Assembly (NCBI GenBank): GCA_016712535.1
Contig: JADJQW010000002.1
Coordinates: 1,550,001-1,614,000 of the forward strand
Direction of reading: 5' to 3'
Source of the DNA: Flavobacteriales bacterium
Lineage (GTDB): Bacteria; Bacteroidota; Bacteroidia; Flavobacteriales_F; PHOS-HE28
Length of the DNA: 64,000 nucleotides
Notes under the pieces: model-generated
Seen by the model: only the letters and a program-made list of their open reading frames with translations
The model's database searches: none
What the model was told of the DNA's origin: nothing
Made by a program: the position numbers and the translations under genes
In this document: in pieces, positions 41,644 to 49,443 of the stretch
Position numbering within the stretch: position 1 is the stretch's first letter
Layout of the letters: each line of letters begins with the position of its first letter

Positions 41644-42405
41644 ATGAAGCAGTTCCTCATCGCCACCGCGCTCCTCTTCGGCAGCGCTCCGCTGAACGCG
41701 CAGGATGCGGTCAGCACCCTCTTCGCACCGAAGCGCATCGTGAAGACCAACCTCGTCGGCTATGCGCTGCTGTCGGTCAACGCGAACTACGAGCAGAAGA
41801 CCGGCGGCAAGACCTCGGTGGGCCTTCTGGCCGGCTACAAATTGCCGAATGTGATCAAGGTCGAGGCCATCGGCACCATCGATGGCGAGAAGCAGACCTA
41901 TACCGGTGACATCGAGCCGAAGGGCCTCTTCCTGAACCCCTATTTCCGGTTCTACCCGAAGGAGACCTTCAAAGGCTTCTATGTGGAAGCCTTCCTGCGC
42001 TACTTCGACTACAACTTCCTGCTGCCCTACGATTATGAGAAGAATGGCGGGAAGATCCGCGCCAACGCTGATGGCAGCGCCACGGCCTTCGGCGGTGGAT
42101 TGGCCTTGGGCGCGCAGTTCCCTCTCGGCCCGCGCGTGTACATGGACCTCAACCTCGGCTATGGCATGGCCGTGGGCAATGCGCACCTGGAGACCAACGA
42201 TCCGAACCTGGAGCTGGAGGATTACCAGACGATCCAGCAGAACATCGAGAAGTACCAGGACGACGAGGATATCCAGGTCTTCATCCTGGGCGACATCCTC
42301 ACGGACCCAAAGGCCGGGTCGAGCGACACCAAGGCCTGGGCCGATTTCGAGAACAAGGTCTTCGCGATCATGCGCGGCGGTATCTGCATCGGCTACGCGT
42401 TCTGA
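41644..42405 (+). CDS. Outer-membrane beta-barrel protein
   Basis: This 253-aa protein begins MKQFLIATALLFGSAPLNAQ (signal peptide) at ATG 41644. Alternating strands (RIVKTNLVGYALLSVNANYEQ by parts, TSVGLLAGYKLP, LFLNPYFRFYP, GFYVEAFLRYFDYNFLLPYDY, AFGGGLALGAQFPLG, VYMDLNLGYGMAVG) with terminal aromatic residue (CIGYAF) are typical of 8-stranded DUF3575-like outer-membrane barrels. An acidic soluble insertion (LELEDYQTIQQNIEKYQDDED) lies near the C-terminus. A TACTTTCG box at 41596-41603 and a downstream hairpin (42424-42451) suggest a single-gene transcript. Confidence 0.83.
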   Translation: MKQFLIATALLFGSAPLNAQDAVSTLFAPKRIVKTNLVGYALLSVNANYEQKTGGKTSVGLLAGYKLPNVIKVEAIGTIDGEKQTYTGDIEPKGLFLNPYFRFYPKETFKGFYVEAFLRYFDYNFLLPYDYEKNGGKIRANADGSATAFGGGLALGAQFPLGPRVYMDLNLGYGMAVGNAHLETNDPNLELEDYQTIQQNIEKYQDDEDIQVFILGDILTDPKAGSSDTKAWADFENKVFAIMRGGICIGYAF

Positions 42406-42423
42406 GCTTGAAGCGCTCTCCTT

Positions 42424-42451
42424 GAAGGCCTCGGAGCGATCCGGGGCCTTC
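42424..42451 (+). terminator. Probable terminator after the beta-barrel gene
   Basis: GAAGGCC (42424-42430) pairs with GGCCTTC (42445-42451), with additional inner CGG/CCG pairing, 19 bp after the stop codon at 42405. No clear T-run follows. Confidence 0.5.
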
Positions 42452-42600
42452 ACCGTTCTGGTGCATGCGCACCATGTGCAAGCGGGTGCGCGGGCCTTTG
42501 ATTGGCAGGCATCACAGGCGGCGATGCGCACGGAGCCGGTTGTTATTGGCAACTTCCGCATCGTCGTTGAACCAAACGCCCTGGCATGCATCTTCGGCTC

Positions 42601-44115
42601 ATGAGAATCAAGCTCGGGCTCGTCGCTATGATGTTCGTCCACCTCGTTTCCACGGCGCAGCAGCCCAATATCCTGCTCGTGATCGCCGACGACGTGGGCC
42701 TGGATCCCGTGCCCGGCTATCTGCCCGGTCCGCTGAAGGCCACCATGCCCAACCTCAGCGCGCTGATGGCGCAAGGGCTCAGCTTCGATAATGTTTGGGC
42801 CAGCCCGCTGTGCTCGCCCACGCGCAGCACCATCATCACCGGCCGCTACGGCTACCAGACCGGGGTGCTTAATCCAGGCGAGCTCTCACTGCTGCCAGCG
42901 GACGAGATCACGCTGCACCGCTACCTCACCGACAATGGCAGCGGATACGCCTCGTGCATCATCGGCAAGTGGCACTTGGGTGGCTCAACGCCTGATCCTG
43001 CTTATCCGAATGTGATGGGCGTACCGCACTATGCGGGCCTGCTCAGCGGCGCGGTGAACAACTACAGCACCTGGCCGCTTACCATCAACGGAAGCACATC
43101 GCCCTGCACCGAGTACATCACCACCAAGATCACGGACATGGCCATCGATTGGATCAACCAGCAGACGGCTCCGTGGTTCTGCTGGGTGGCGTACAACGCG
43201 CCGCACACGCCTTATCACTTGCCGCCGCTCAGCATGCACAGCCAGGGCGCCTTGCCCGCCGATCAGGCCAGCATCAACGCCAATCCGCTGCCCTACTACC
43301 TGGCCATGCTCGAGAGCGTGGACCATGAGCTCGGTCGGCTGCTGGCTGCACTCACGCCTGCAGAACTCGCGAACACCGTGGTCCTCTTCATCGGCGATAA
43401 CGGCACTGAGGTGGATGTGATCCAAGCGCCATACCTGCAGAACCACGCCAAAGGCACCCTGTACGAAGGCGGCGTGCGCGTGCCCTTCGTGATGGCCGGC
43501 CCCGGCGTTACGCGCGCAGGAGAGCGGGAAGATGCGCTGGTGAGCAGCGTTGACCTCTTCGCCACGATCGTGGAACTCACCGGCGTCGCGCTTCCTGCAT
43601 ACGAGCAGAGCCGGAGCCTCGTGCCCCTGCTCACGCAGAGCGGGCAATCGGTGCGGTCCTGCCTCTACACCGATGTGTCCATCACCGGCAGCAGCGGCAG
43701 CGCCATCCGCGATGCGCGGTGGAAGCTCATCAACTTCGATAACGGGCAGCAGCGCTTCTACGACCTGCTCAATGACCCGTGGGAAGAAGCGAACCTGCTG
43801 CTCGGAGGGCTCACGCAGGCGGAGCAGATCGCCTTTGATGCGCTGAATAATGCCTGCGACCTGAGCACCAGCGTGCCAGCCCAGCAAGCAGGAACCTCGT
43901 TCAGCATCCGACCCAACCCCGTTAGCGATGTCTTGCTTGTGGATGCTCCAAGCGATGCGCCTGTGGATGTGCTGATTCGAGATGCGCTTGGTAGGGTGGT
44001 GCTTCAGCAGTCGGCAACGAGGCGCTTGGAGCTGGTCGGCCTGAAGCGCGGCATCTACGCAGTCGAGCTTGAACAAAGGGAAAGAAGGGAAGTGATCCGG
44101 ATGGTGAAGGAGTGA
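42601..44115 (+). CDS. Secreted type I sulfatase with T9SS sorting domain
   Basis: This 504-aa protein starts at ATG 42601 (signal ending VSTAQQ). The sulfatase N-terminus NILLVIADDVGLD supplies the metal-binding aspartates. The formylglycine motif is CSPTRSTIITGRY with Cys71 as the modified residue (C-x-P-x-R). IIGKWHLGG, YNAPHTPYH, VLFIGDNGTE and AKGTLYEGGVRVPFVM complete the family pattern. The C-terminus is a type A sorting domain (FSIRPNPVSDVLLV, IRDALGRVVLQ, LKRGIYAVEL). Sulfatases release sulfate from sulfated glycans or small molecules; the export signal points to extracellular polysaccharide use. A formylglycine-generating enzyme is needed but not in this window. Confidence 0.95.
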   Translation: MRIKLGLVAMMFVHLVSTAQQPNILLVIADDVGLDPVPGYLPGPLKATMPNLSALMAQGLSFDNVWASPLCSPTRSTIITGRYGYQTGVLNPGELSLLPADEITLHRYLTDNGSGYASCIIGKWHLGGSTPDPAYPNVMGVPHYAGLLSGAVNNYSTWPLTINGSTSPCTEYITTKITDMAIDWINQQTAPWFCWVAYNAPHTPYHLPPLSMHSQGALPADQASINANPLPYYLAMLESVDHELGRLLAALTPAELANTVVLFIGDNGTEVDVIQAPYLQNHAKGTLYEGGVRVPFVMAGPGVTRAGEREDALVSSVDLFATIVELTGVALPAYEQSRSLVPLLTQSGQSVRSCLYTDVSITGSSGSAIRDARWKLINFDNGQQRFYDLLNDPWEEANLLLGGLTQAEQIAFDALNNACDLSTSVPAQQAGTSFSIRPNPVSDVLLVDAPSDAPVDVLIRDALGRVVLQQSATRRLELVGLKRGIYAVELEQRERREVIRMVKE

Positions 44116-44199
44116 CGAGCGATCTTGATTGCCCCGGCATGAACGGAGCCTCGGCCATGGCCGGCAGCGCTCATGGCCCTTGGAACCCAACTTCGCGCC

Positions 44200-45015
44200 A
44201 TGCGTCTCCCGATTCCGATCATCCTGCTCCTCACTGCGTGCTCCGGCCAGCCACCGGCCTCTGCGCCGCCAGTGACCCACGAACTGCGCGACGATCTCGC
44301 TCACCTGTTCAGCGATCAGCTGCTCAACGGCTCCTTCATAGGCTATGACGCGCATGCCGGTCGATGGCTCTTCATCGATAGTGCGCTATGCGACTCGGCC
44401 ACACTGCCCGCGAGCACCTTCAAGATCCTGGGAACGCTCATCGGACTTGAGTCCGGCGCGCTTCCCGATGCGGAGCATGTGATCGCGTGGGATGGCCGCG
44501 ACTACGGACGCCCTGCCGCCAACCGCAACCTCACACTGCGCGAGGCCTACGACGCCAGCGTGTTCTGGTACTACCGCGAGACCGTGCGTCGCATCGGGCC
44601 TGCCGGATTCAAGCAATGGCTGGATACCGTGAGCTATGGTAACGCCGACACCACCGGCGGCTTCGATCAATGCTGGGTGAGGGGAGGGCTGCGCATCACG
44701 CCGCGCCAGCAGATCGACTTCCTCCGCAAGCTGCACGACGGGCAATTGCCCTTCAGCGCGCGCACCTCTGCCATCACCAAGGACATCATGCTCCGCGAGG
44801 ACACGCTGGGCCATGTGATGCGCGCCAAGACCGGCTGGGCCATGGGCGATGCCGGCAGCATCGGCTGGTACGTGGGCTGGGTAGAGGCCCCCGAACGCGC
44901 GCCGTACTTCTTCGCCAATCGGATCAGCACCAACGACACCGCGCACGCCACCTTCGCCCAGGACCGGATCGAGATCGCGAAGAAGGTGCTGAGGGCAGAA
45001 GGGGTGTGGCCGTGA
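44200..45015 (+). CDS. Class D beta-lactamase-like lipoprotein
   Basis: This 271-aa protein uses ATG 44200, giving a lipoprotein signal MRLPIPIILLLTACSGQ; an ATG nine codons upstream is also in frame. All class D (OXA-type) motifs are present: S72-T-F-K in LPASTFKILGT, S120-V-F in YDASVFWYY, Y146-G-N in SYGNAD, the FDQCWVRGGLRITPRQQIDFL region and K210-T-G in RAKTGWAMGD. The lysine of STFK, normally carboxylated, is present. It may hydrolyse beta-lactams or be a penicillin-sensing or housekeeping homologue. Membrane anchoring by lipidation is plausible. No regulator or mobile element lies nearby. Confidence 0.9.
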   Translation: MRLPIPIILLLTACSGQPPASAPPVTHELRDDLAHLFSDQLLNGSFIGYDAHAGRWLFIDSALCDSATLPASTFKILGTLIGLESGALPDAEHVIAWDGRDYGRPAANRNLTLREAYDASVFWYYRETVRRIGPAGFKQWLDTVSYGNADTTGGFDQCWVRGGLRITPRQQIDFLRKLHDGQLPFSARTSAITKDIMLREDTLGHVMRAKTGWAMGDAGSIGWYVGWVEAPERAPYFFANRISTNDTAHATFAQDRIEIAKKVLRAEGVWP

Positions 45016-45118
45016 GCGGGGACTTCCACCGCATCAATGCCGGTCCAGATCGGCCTGTCTTCACGGAAGCTCGTGCAGTGCTCATCCAATGAGCCGATGA
45101 GCGCGAACGTCAGTGGCC

Positions 45119-45310
45119 TCAATTGAGGCTGAAGGTGGGCTGGCGCAGCACCATGCGCGCGATCACGCGGCTCTCATTGGTGCGCATGCGGCTGATGAGC
45201 GCCTGCACCTGTTCGTCCAGTTCGCGGTCGCTGAGCTTCGCCAGGTCCTTGTACACCGGCAAGCTGCTCTTGCTCTTGAGGATGAGCGCTATTTTGTAGG
45301 TGCGTGACAT
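45119..45310 (-). CDS. Small hypothetical protein
   Basis: This 63-aa frame (MSRTYKIALILKSKSSLPVY, then DLAKLSDRELDEQVQALISR) has a natural amino-acid make-up and a predicted helical core, unlike the shadow frames around it. No family recognised and no signal peptide. It is isolated on the minus strand upstream of the tRNA-Pro terminator side. Existence as a gene is probable but not certain. Confidence 0.5.
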   Translation of the reverse strand: MSRTYKIALILKSKSSLPVYKDLAKLSDRELDEQVQALISRMRTNESRVIARMVLRQPTFSLN

Positions 45311-45639
45311 GGTTCCGGGTAGAAGACGAGGCGAATACCCCGAGGGATGCCTTTCAAACGGGTGCGAACGATCGGATTAGAGGAACGGCGGTGATCAGAG
45401 GAGGAATGGCGGCGGTCAGGAGGATGAACGCGGCAAATGGCTGTTCGATGTGTCACCACGGTTTCGGCCGGGGGCGCGGAACACGAGAGGTTCACTGGGC
45501 AAGCACGGTCCGGGACCGCCCTCCCTCCGGTCGGGCTTTGCTCCAGGGGGGGGGCGGAGCAATCCAAGCTCGCTGCGCTCTCGAGGCTTCTCTTCTGCTA
45601 TGCTCGCTCAAGCTGCGCTTGGCTCGCCTATTCGAAGAA
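45311..45639. other. Intergenic stretch with a G9 homopolymer
   Basis: No gene is supported in these roughly 330 bases. A run of nine G at 45546-45554 and several GC-rich imperfect hairpins are present. The right end leads into the terminator of tRNA-Pro. Confidence 0.6.
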
Positions 45640-45668
45640 AAGCCCCGATGACTTCGTCATCAGGGCTT
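45636..45668 (-). terminator. Rho-independent terminator of tRNA-Pro
   Basis: Read on the minus strand, AAGCCC and GGGCTT pair with GATGA/TCATC inside (one mismatch between) and a short loop, then TTTTCTTCG follows. It starts 8 bp downstream of the tRNA 3' end. Confidence 0.75.
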
Positions 45669-45675
45669 GCTTCGG

Positions 45676-45750
45676 TCGGGGTGAGAGGATTCGAACCTCC
45701 GGCCTCGTCGTCCCGAACGACGCGCGCTAACCGGGCTGCGCTACACCCCG
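45676..45750 (-). tRNA. tRNA-Pro (anticodon CGG)
   Basis: The minus strand folds as a 75-nt cloverleaf with acceptor CGGGGTG/CACCCCG, discriminator A, D-arm with GTTAG loop, anticodon stem CGTCG/CGACG around loop TTCGGGA (anticodon CGG) and a T-arm containing GGTTCGAATCC. CCA is not encoded (ACCGAA follows). A TATATTTG promoter box lies at 45766-45773 on the minus strand. Confidence 0.95.
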
Positions 45751-45765
45751 AAGCGGGAAGGGCGC

Positions 45766-45773
45766 CAAATATA
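45766..45773 (-). promoter_or_regulatory. -7 promoter box for tRNA-Pro (TATATTTG)
   Basis: The minus strand reads TATATTTG, an exact TAnnTTTG match, 15 bp before the mature 5' end of tRNA-Pro, at the distance expected for a transcript with a very short leader. It sits in the gap between the tRNA and the response-regulator gene. Confidence 0.65.
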
Positions 45774-45786
45774 GACGAAGGGGCGT

Positions 45787-46473
45787 TCAGGCCTCGAAGG
45801 TGTACCCGATACCTTTCACGGTGCGGATCCGATCGTCGCCGATCTTCTCGCGCAGCTTGCGGATGTGCACGTCGATGGTGCGGTCGCCCACGAAGAGCTC
45901 GCTGCCCCATACCTGATTGTAGATATCCTCGCGCTTGAAGACCTTGCCGGGCTTGCTCATGAGCAGCACCAGCAGCTCGAATTCCTTCTTCGGGAGGTGC
46001 ATCTCCTGCTCGCCCACCTTCACCAGCACCTTCTCCAGATCCACCCGCACGCCATTGGTCTCGAGGAACTGTCCATCCGGACGTTCGGCGCCGGAGCGCT
46101 TCAGCAGCGCCTTCACCTTGCTCACGAACACCTTGGGGCGCACAGGCTTCGTGATGAAGTCGTCCGCGCCGGCCTCGAAGCCTGCGATCTGCGTATAGTC
46201 CTCGCCGCGCGCTGTGAGGAAGGTGATCAGCGTGCGCTTGAACTCGGGCATCTGCCGCAGCTGGTTGCACACCTCCACGCCGTCCATGCCGGGCATCATG
46301 ATATCCAGCACGATCAGGTCGGGGCGCTCGGCCTTGGCCACCTTGATCGCATCGCGGCCGTTCTGCGCTGACGATACCGTGAAGCCCTCGCGCTCCAGGT
46401 TGTATTTGAGGAGCTCGATGATATCGGGCTCGTCATCCACCAGCAGCACCTTGGGGTTCATCGCTCCGGACAT
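45787..46473 (-). CDS. OmpR/PhoB-type response regulator, no adjacent kinase
   Basis: This 228-aa protein has a receiver domain (residues 5-125; phospho-acceptor Asp57 in PDLIVLDIMMPG, acidic pair VDDEPD, switch FLTARGED, Lys in FITKPVRP) and a winged-helix DNA-binding domain (EMHLPKKEFELLVLLMSKPG in parts, REDIYNQVWG, RTIDVHIRKLREKIG, VKGIGYTFEA). The start at 46473 is preferred over 46494 or 46461. It most resembles PhoB-like regulators. No histidine kinase gene is adjacent, so the partner is encoded elsewhere. Upstream is a box CACCTTTG at 46492-46499. Confidence 0.95.
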   Translation of the reverse strand: MSGAMNPKVLLVDDEPDIIELLKYNLEREGFTVSSAQNGRDAIKVAKAERPDLIVLDIMMPGMDGVEVCNQLRQMPEFKRTLITFLTARGEDYTQIAGFEAGADDFITKPVRPKVFVSKVKALLKRSGAERPDGQFLETNGVRVDLEKVLVKVGEQEMHLPKKEFELLVLLMSKPGKVFKREDIYNQVWGSELFVGDRTIDVHIRKLREKIGDDRIRTVKGIGYTFEA

Positions 46474-46499
46474 GGGTTTTTCTTTCGGCGGCAAAGGTG

Positions 46500-46896
46500 C
46501 CCGGGGATATCGGCAACCGTGTTAAGGCGCGATCAAATGTAGGTTAAGCCCTCAGGGCCGGTTTGACCGCATTTGATCGGCCAGTGACCTGCCTCGAGGG
46601 CAAATGAACAAGCACCACAGAGTTCGGCTCAGCACTTCGTGATCAGGAAGTGAGTGCGGTGGGTGTCCACGATCCGCGCGGGCCATGCGGTCGGCGTGCG
46701 AGCCTGCCCCGGCCCGCGAGCCGGGGTGCGTAGAGCCTGTGTGGTAGCCGAGCCGCCTGGACTTGGATCGTGGTCGCCTTTTGGCTCCACTCTTTTGGCG
46801 AAGAAAAAGGTGGAAACGCGGTTCTTTGAGAAGCACGAGCGTGTTTTCGACTCATCGGTTCAAACTGTGCTCCTGTACTTCGAACAGCTGGTGAAC
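46500..46896. other. Intergenic region between response regulator and tRNA-Gly
   Basis: No gene is supported in this roughly 400-base stretch. It contains a GC-rich imperfect hairpin (CCCGGCCCGCGAGCCGGG-like at about 46711-46728) and short AT-rich pieces. The rightmost part is the tRNA-Gly promoter. Confidence 0.55.
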
Positions 46897-46923
46897 TTGC
46901 CGTTCCGCTCCATGCTACATTCG
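46897..46923 (+). promoter_or_regulatory. Promoter of tRNA-Gly (TTG ... TACATTCG)
   Basis: TTG at 46897-46899 and TACATTCG at 46916-46923 are separated by 16 bp and resemble the Bacteroidota -33 / -7 elements, with C for T in the third T of the -7 box. The tRNA starts 9 bp downstream. Confidence 0.65.
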
Positions 46924-46932
46924 CCGCCACAA

Positions 46933-47005
46933 GCGGGAGTAGCTCAGTTGGTAGAGCATCAGCTTCCCAAGCTGAGGGTCGCGGGTTCGAATCCCGTTTC
47001 CCGCT
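46933..47005 (+). tRNA. tRNA-Gly (anticodon CCC)
   Basis: This 73-nt cloverleaf has acceptor GCGGGAG pairing with TTCCCGC (one G-T pair), D-arm with AGTTGGTAGA, anticodon stem TCAGC/GCTGA around loop TTCCCAA (anticodon CCC), and T-arm with GGGTTCGAATCCC. CCA is not encoded. A strong hairpin terminator follows 1 bp later. Confidence 0.95.
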
Positions 47006-47006
47006 C

Positions 47007-47037
47007 AAGGCCCCGAATCATTTGGGGCCTTGCTTTT
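47007..47037 (+). terminator. Terminator of tRNA-Gly
   Basis: AAGGCCCC (47007-47014) pairs with GGGGCCTT (47024-47031), with inner G-T and A-T pairs extending the stem to 11 bp, then GCTTTTC. It begins directly after the tRNA. Confidence 0.8.
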
Positions 47038-47109
47038 CGGCCAGTGCCGTAAGGCCCCCCAGTCAGGCAGCGCAACACCAAGCGACTACAAGCGTGAACT
47101 CCTGAACCC

Positions 47110-47778
47110 ATGAAATCGTTCCCCGATCGCCTCTCGCGCATCGCACCGGTGCTGCTCGTCCTGCACCTGTTCTCCGCCTGCAGCTCCGCCAACCCCGAAT
47201 CCACCATCCATACCGACATGCAACCCGCTCCCGGCACCACCACCGATACCATCACCCTCGGCGCCGGATGCTTCTGGTGCGTGGAAGCCGTGTTCACTGA
47301 ACTGAAGGGCGTGCTCTCCGTGACCAGCGGCTACATGGGCGGCCATGTGAAGAACCCCAGCTACAAGGAGGTTTGCACGGGAAATACCGGACATGCTGAA
47401 GTGGCGCAGCTCGTCTTCGACCCTGCGCAGGTCTCGCTGGCAGAGGTCCTCGAGGTGTTCTGGCAGACGCACGATCCCACCACGCTCAACCGCCAGGGCG
47501 CCGATGTGGGCACGCAGTACCGCTCGGCCATCTTCTGGCATACCGATGCGCAACGCGATACGGCCGAGGACCTGAAGAAGCGCCTCGATGCCAGCGGTGC
47601 CTTCCCCGCGCCGATCGTGACCGAGGTGACGAAGGCCAGCACCTTCTACGAAGCCGAGAATTACCACCAGGATTATTACGCGCTGAACGGCTCGCAGGGC
47701 TATTGCCAGATGGTGATCCGCCCCAAGCTGGAGAAGTTCCGCAAGGTTTTCGCCGATAAGCTGAAGAAGCCGAAGTGA
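47110..47778 (+). CDS. msrA: Peptide-methionine (S)-S-oxide reductase, lipoprotein form
   Basis: This 222-aa enzyme reduces methionine sulfoxide in proteins. The catalytic GCFWC has Cys54 at its core, in ITLGAGCFWCVEAVF. GYMGGHVKNPSYKEVCTGNTGHAE by segments, FWQTHDPTTLNRQGADVGTQYRS and the C-terminal YHQDYYALNG are typical. A lipoprotein signal precedes it (LHLFSACSS, Cys24 lipidated), so it likely repairs oxidised envelope proteins in the periplasm. Resolving cysteine may be in QGYCQMV. Single gene, after tRNA-Gly. Confidence 0.96.
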   Translation: MKSFPDRLSRIAPVLLVLHLFSACSSANPESTIHTDMQPAPGTTTDTITLGAGCFWCVEAVFTELKGVLSVTSGYMGGHVKNPSYKEVCTGNTGHAEVAQLVFDPAQVSLAEVLEVFWQTHDPTTLNRQGADVGTQYRSAIFWHTDAQRDTAEDLKKRLDASGAFPAPIVTEVTKASTFYEAENYHQDYYALNGSQGYCQMVIRPKLEKFRKVFADKLKKPK

Positions 47779-47933
47779 GCTGGTCCATGACGTCCGCCAT
47801 ACCGAAGATCAGTGTCACCAGCTTCAGACGTGCTTCAATGGTTCCGGTTCATTGCGCCTACAGGCGCAGGGTTCTGTCCCGTTCGGTGAGCGCGGTCACG
47901 CACGGCATGGTGCCGAAGGCCCATCTTCGCGGC

Positions 47934-48374
47934 ATGGCGAAGCACAGCGTGGCGCACAGCATCTTCCGGTTCAAGTGCCCGCATTGCCGCGAAGGCGAGT
48001 TCTTCGTGGACAGCAACCCCTACCACCTCTCCAAGGTGGGCGATGTGCTCGATGCTTGTCCGGTGTGCCAGCGCAAGTACACGCCCGAGCCCGGCTTCTA
48101 TTACGGCGGCATGTACGTGGCTTATGCGCTCGCCGTGGCCACGGGCACCAGCATCTTCGTGGCCACCCTTGTGCTCTGGCCATCGGCGTCGATCGCCGCG
48201 AAGGCCGGATCAGTGGCTCTCGGCCTTGTAGCCCTCGGTCCATGGCTCTACGCGGTGTCGAAGACCATGTGGGCCAACCTCTTCATGCGTTACAAGGGCG
48301 TGGCCATCACCGAAGCCGAGCGCCGCTACGCTGCTGAGCGCGCCAAAGCTGCCAGTGAGCTGCCGCAGGCGTGA
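47934..48374 (+). CDS. DUF983 zinc-ribbon membrane protein
   Basis: This 146-aa protein is assigned ATG 47934 (MAKHSVAHSIFRFKCPHCREG); the frame upstream to 47775 includes the tail of msrA's 3' region and does not resemble the family. Two C-x2-C pairs, CPHC and CPVC, form a zinc ribbon (FKCPHCREGEFF, DACPVCQRKY). Two transmembrane segments follow (MYVAYALAVATGTSIFVATLV, SVALGLVALGPWLYAVS). DUF983 proteins are common in Bacteroidota; role unknown. The tail is helical and charged. Confidence 0.9.
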   Translation: MAKHSVAHSIFRFKCPHCREGEFFVDSNPYHLSKVGDVLDACPVCQRKYTPEPGFYYGGMYVAYALAVATGTSIFVATLVLWPSASIAAKAGSVALGLVALGPWLYAVSKTMWANLFMRYKGVAITEAERRYAAERAKAASELPQA

Positions 48375-48380
48375 TCGCGC

Positions 48381-49118
48381 CTACTCTTGAATGACCTCCA
48401 TGGTCTCCCCCTCGGCACCTTCGCCGGTCATCTGCTCCGCATCGATGGCTTGTCCGCCACCGCCGGGGTCCATGTAGTCGTTGATGAGGAAGACCACCTG
48501 ATCGGGGACCTTGTCGGAGTGCGCGCCCACATCGCTGTACTCGCTATGCTCGCCCACCAGGTCCATGATGCGGTCGGAGGGAAGGCGCTCGCTCAGCGGC
48601 GGCCCCATCGCGGTCTGGCGGTTCTGCCATTCCACCATCACCAGGTAGCGCGGGTACTTCATGCCGGCGCGCATGCGCTTCAGGAAATCGGTCTTGTCCT
48701 TGATGCCCACGAAGCGGTGACCGATGAAGGCCATGTCCGCCTCTTCGTTGGTGATGCCGGGATCGCCCACCGGCACCGCGCGGATGCGCAGGCGGTCGTC
48801 GCCGAGGCCCATCTCCTTCTTCTTCGCCTCAAGCGCAGCGGCCTTGTCCGCTTCGTTCACCACAGCGATGACGTTCGCGCCGGCGGCGATGAACTTGAAG
48901 GTCCAGTAGCCATCGTCGGCGAAGAGATCGGCGATGGTGAGGTGCGCGATGTTGCCCATCATGCCGATCACCGCTTCGGGCTTCTGCCAGGCATCGCGCG
49001 GGGTGGCGTTGGGCACCGGCGCGGTGTTCTGCGCATCGGTGCTAACGGCCCCGGGACCGTCGGTGCTGCCGCTGCATGCGGCGAGCAAGGCGATAGAGCA
49101 AAGGGCGGCGAAACGCAT
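48381..49118 (-). CDS. Lipoprotein with class I methyltransferase-like domain
   Basis: This 245-aa protein starts at the ATG at 49116-49118 with a lipoprotein signal (MRFAALCSIALLAACSGS). The mature domain resembles predicted SAM methyltransferases of COG4798 type: IADLFADDGYWTFKFIAAGANVIAVVNE stands for the nucleotide-binding strand, though the GxG loop is degraded to DDGYW. RLRIRAVPVGDPGITNEEADMAFIGHRFVG (in parts) and MKYPRYLVMVEWQNRQT follow. Secretion as a lipoprotein makes real SAM use doubtful. The upstream region reads CTAATTTG before the start, a near match to the -7 box. Confidence 0.82.
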   Translation of the reverse strand: MRFAALCSIALLAACSGSTDGPGAVSTDAQNTAPVPNATPRDAWQKPEAVIGMMGNIAHLTIADLFADDGYWTFKFIAAGANVIAVVNEADKAAALEAKKKEMGLGDDRLRIRAVPVGDPGITNEEADMAFIGHRFVGIKDKTDFLKRMRAGMKYPRYLVMVEWQNRQTAMGPPLSERLPSDRIMDLVGEHSEYSDVGAHSDKVPDQVVFLINDYMDPGGGGQAIDAEQMTGEGAEGETMEVIQE

Positions 49119-49443
49119 GACGGTTCTCTTTGGGGGCGCCAAATTAGAACGGTCCCGATGGCAATGGCGTCTTCTCCGCCACATGAGGAGAATGGAAGAG
49201 GTCTGCCATGCGCTGGGAAGGGAGTTCAGCCACGGATGGGCGCGGATGAGCCTGGATGGCGTTCGTCGGAGGGAAGCGGGTTGCCATCGATGCGTGAGCA
49301 TCACGCCGTTCACCGTGTGCTTTCGTGGGCAAGTCACCGCGGGTAGCGCGAAGCAGCACGGCTCAATGCAGAACCACAGCGCCAAGCGATGGTACCCCCG
49401 AGGTCGTTTACCCGCCTACATTCGCTGGCGCAAGCCGAATAAT
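49119..49443. other. Intergenic region before the MarR gene
   Basis: This 325-bp stretch holds no supported gene. A minus-strand box (caaattag at 49138-49145) may serve the lipoprotein gene to the left, and TACATTCG at 49417-49424 lies 19 bp before the MarR start. Confidence 0.55.
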
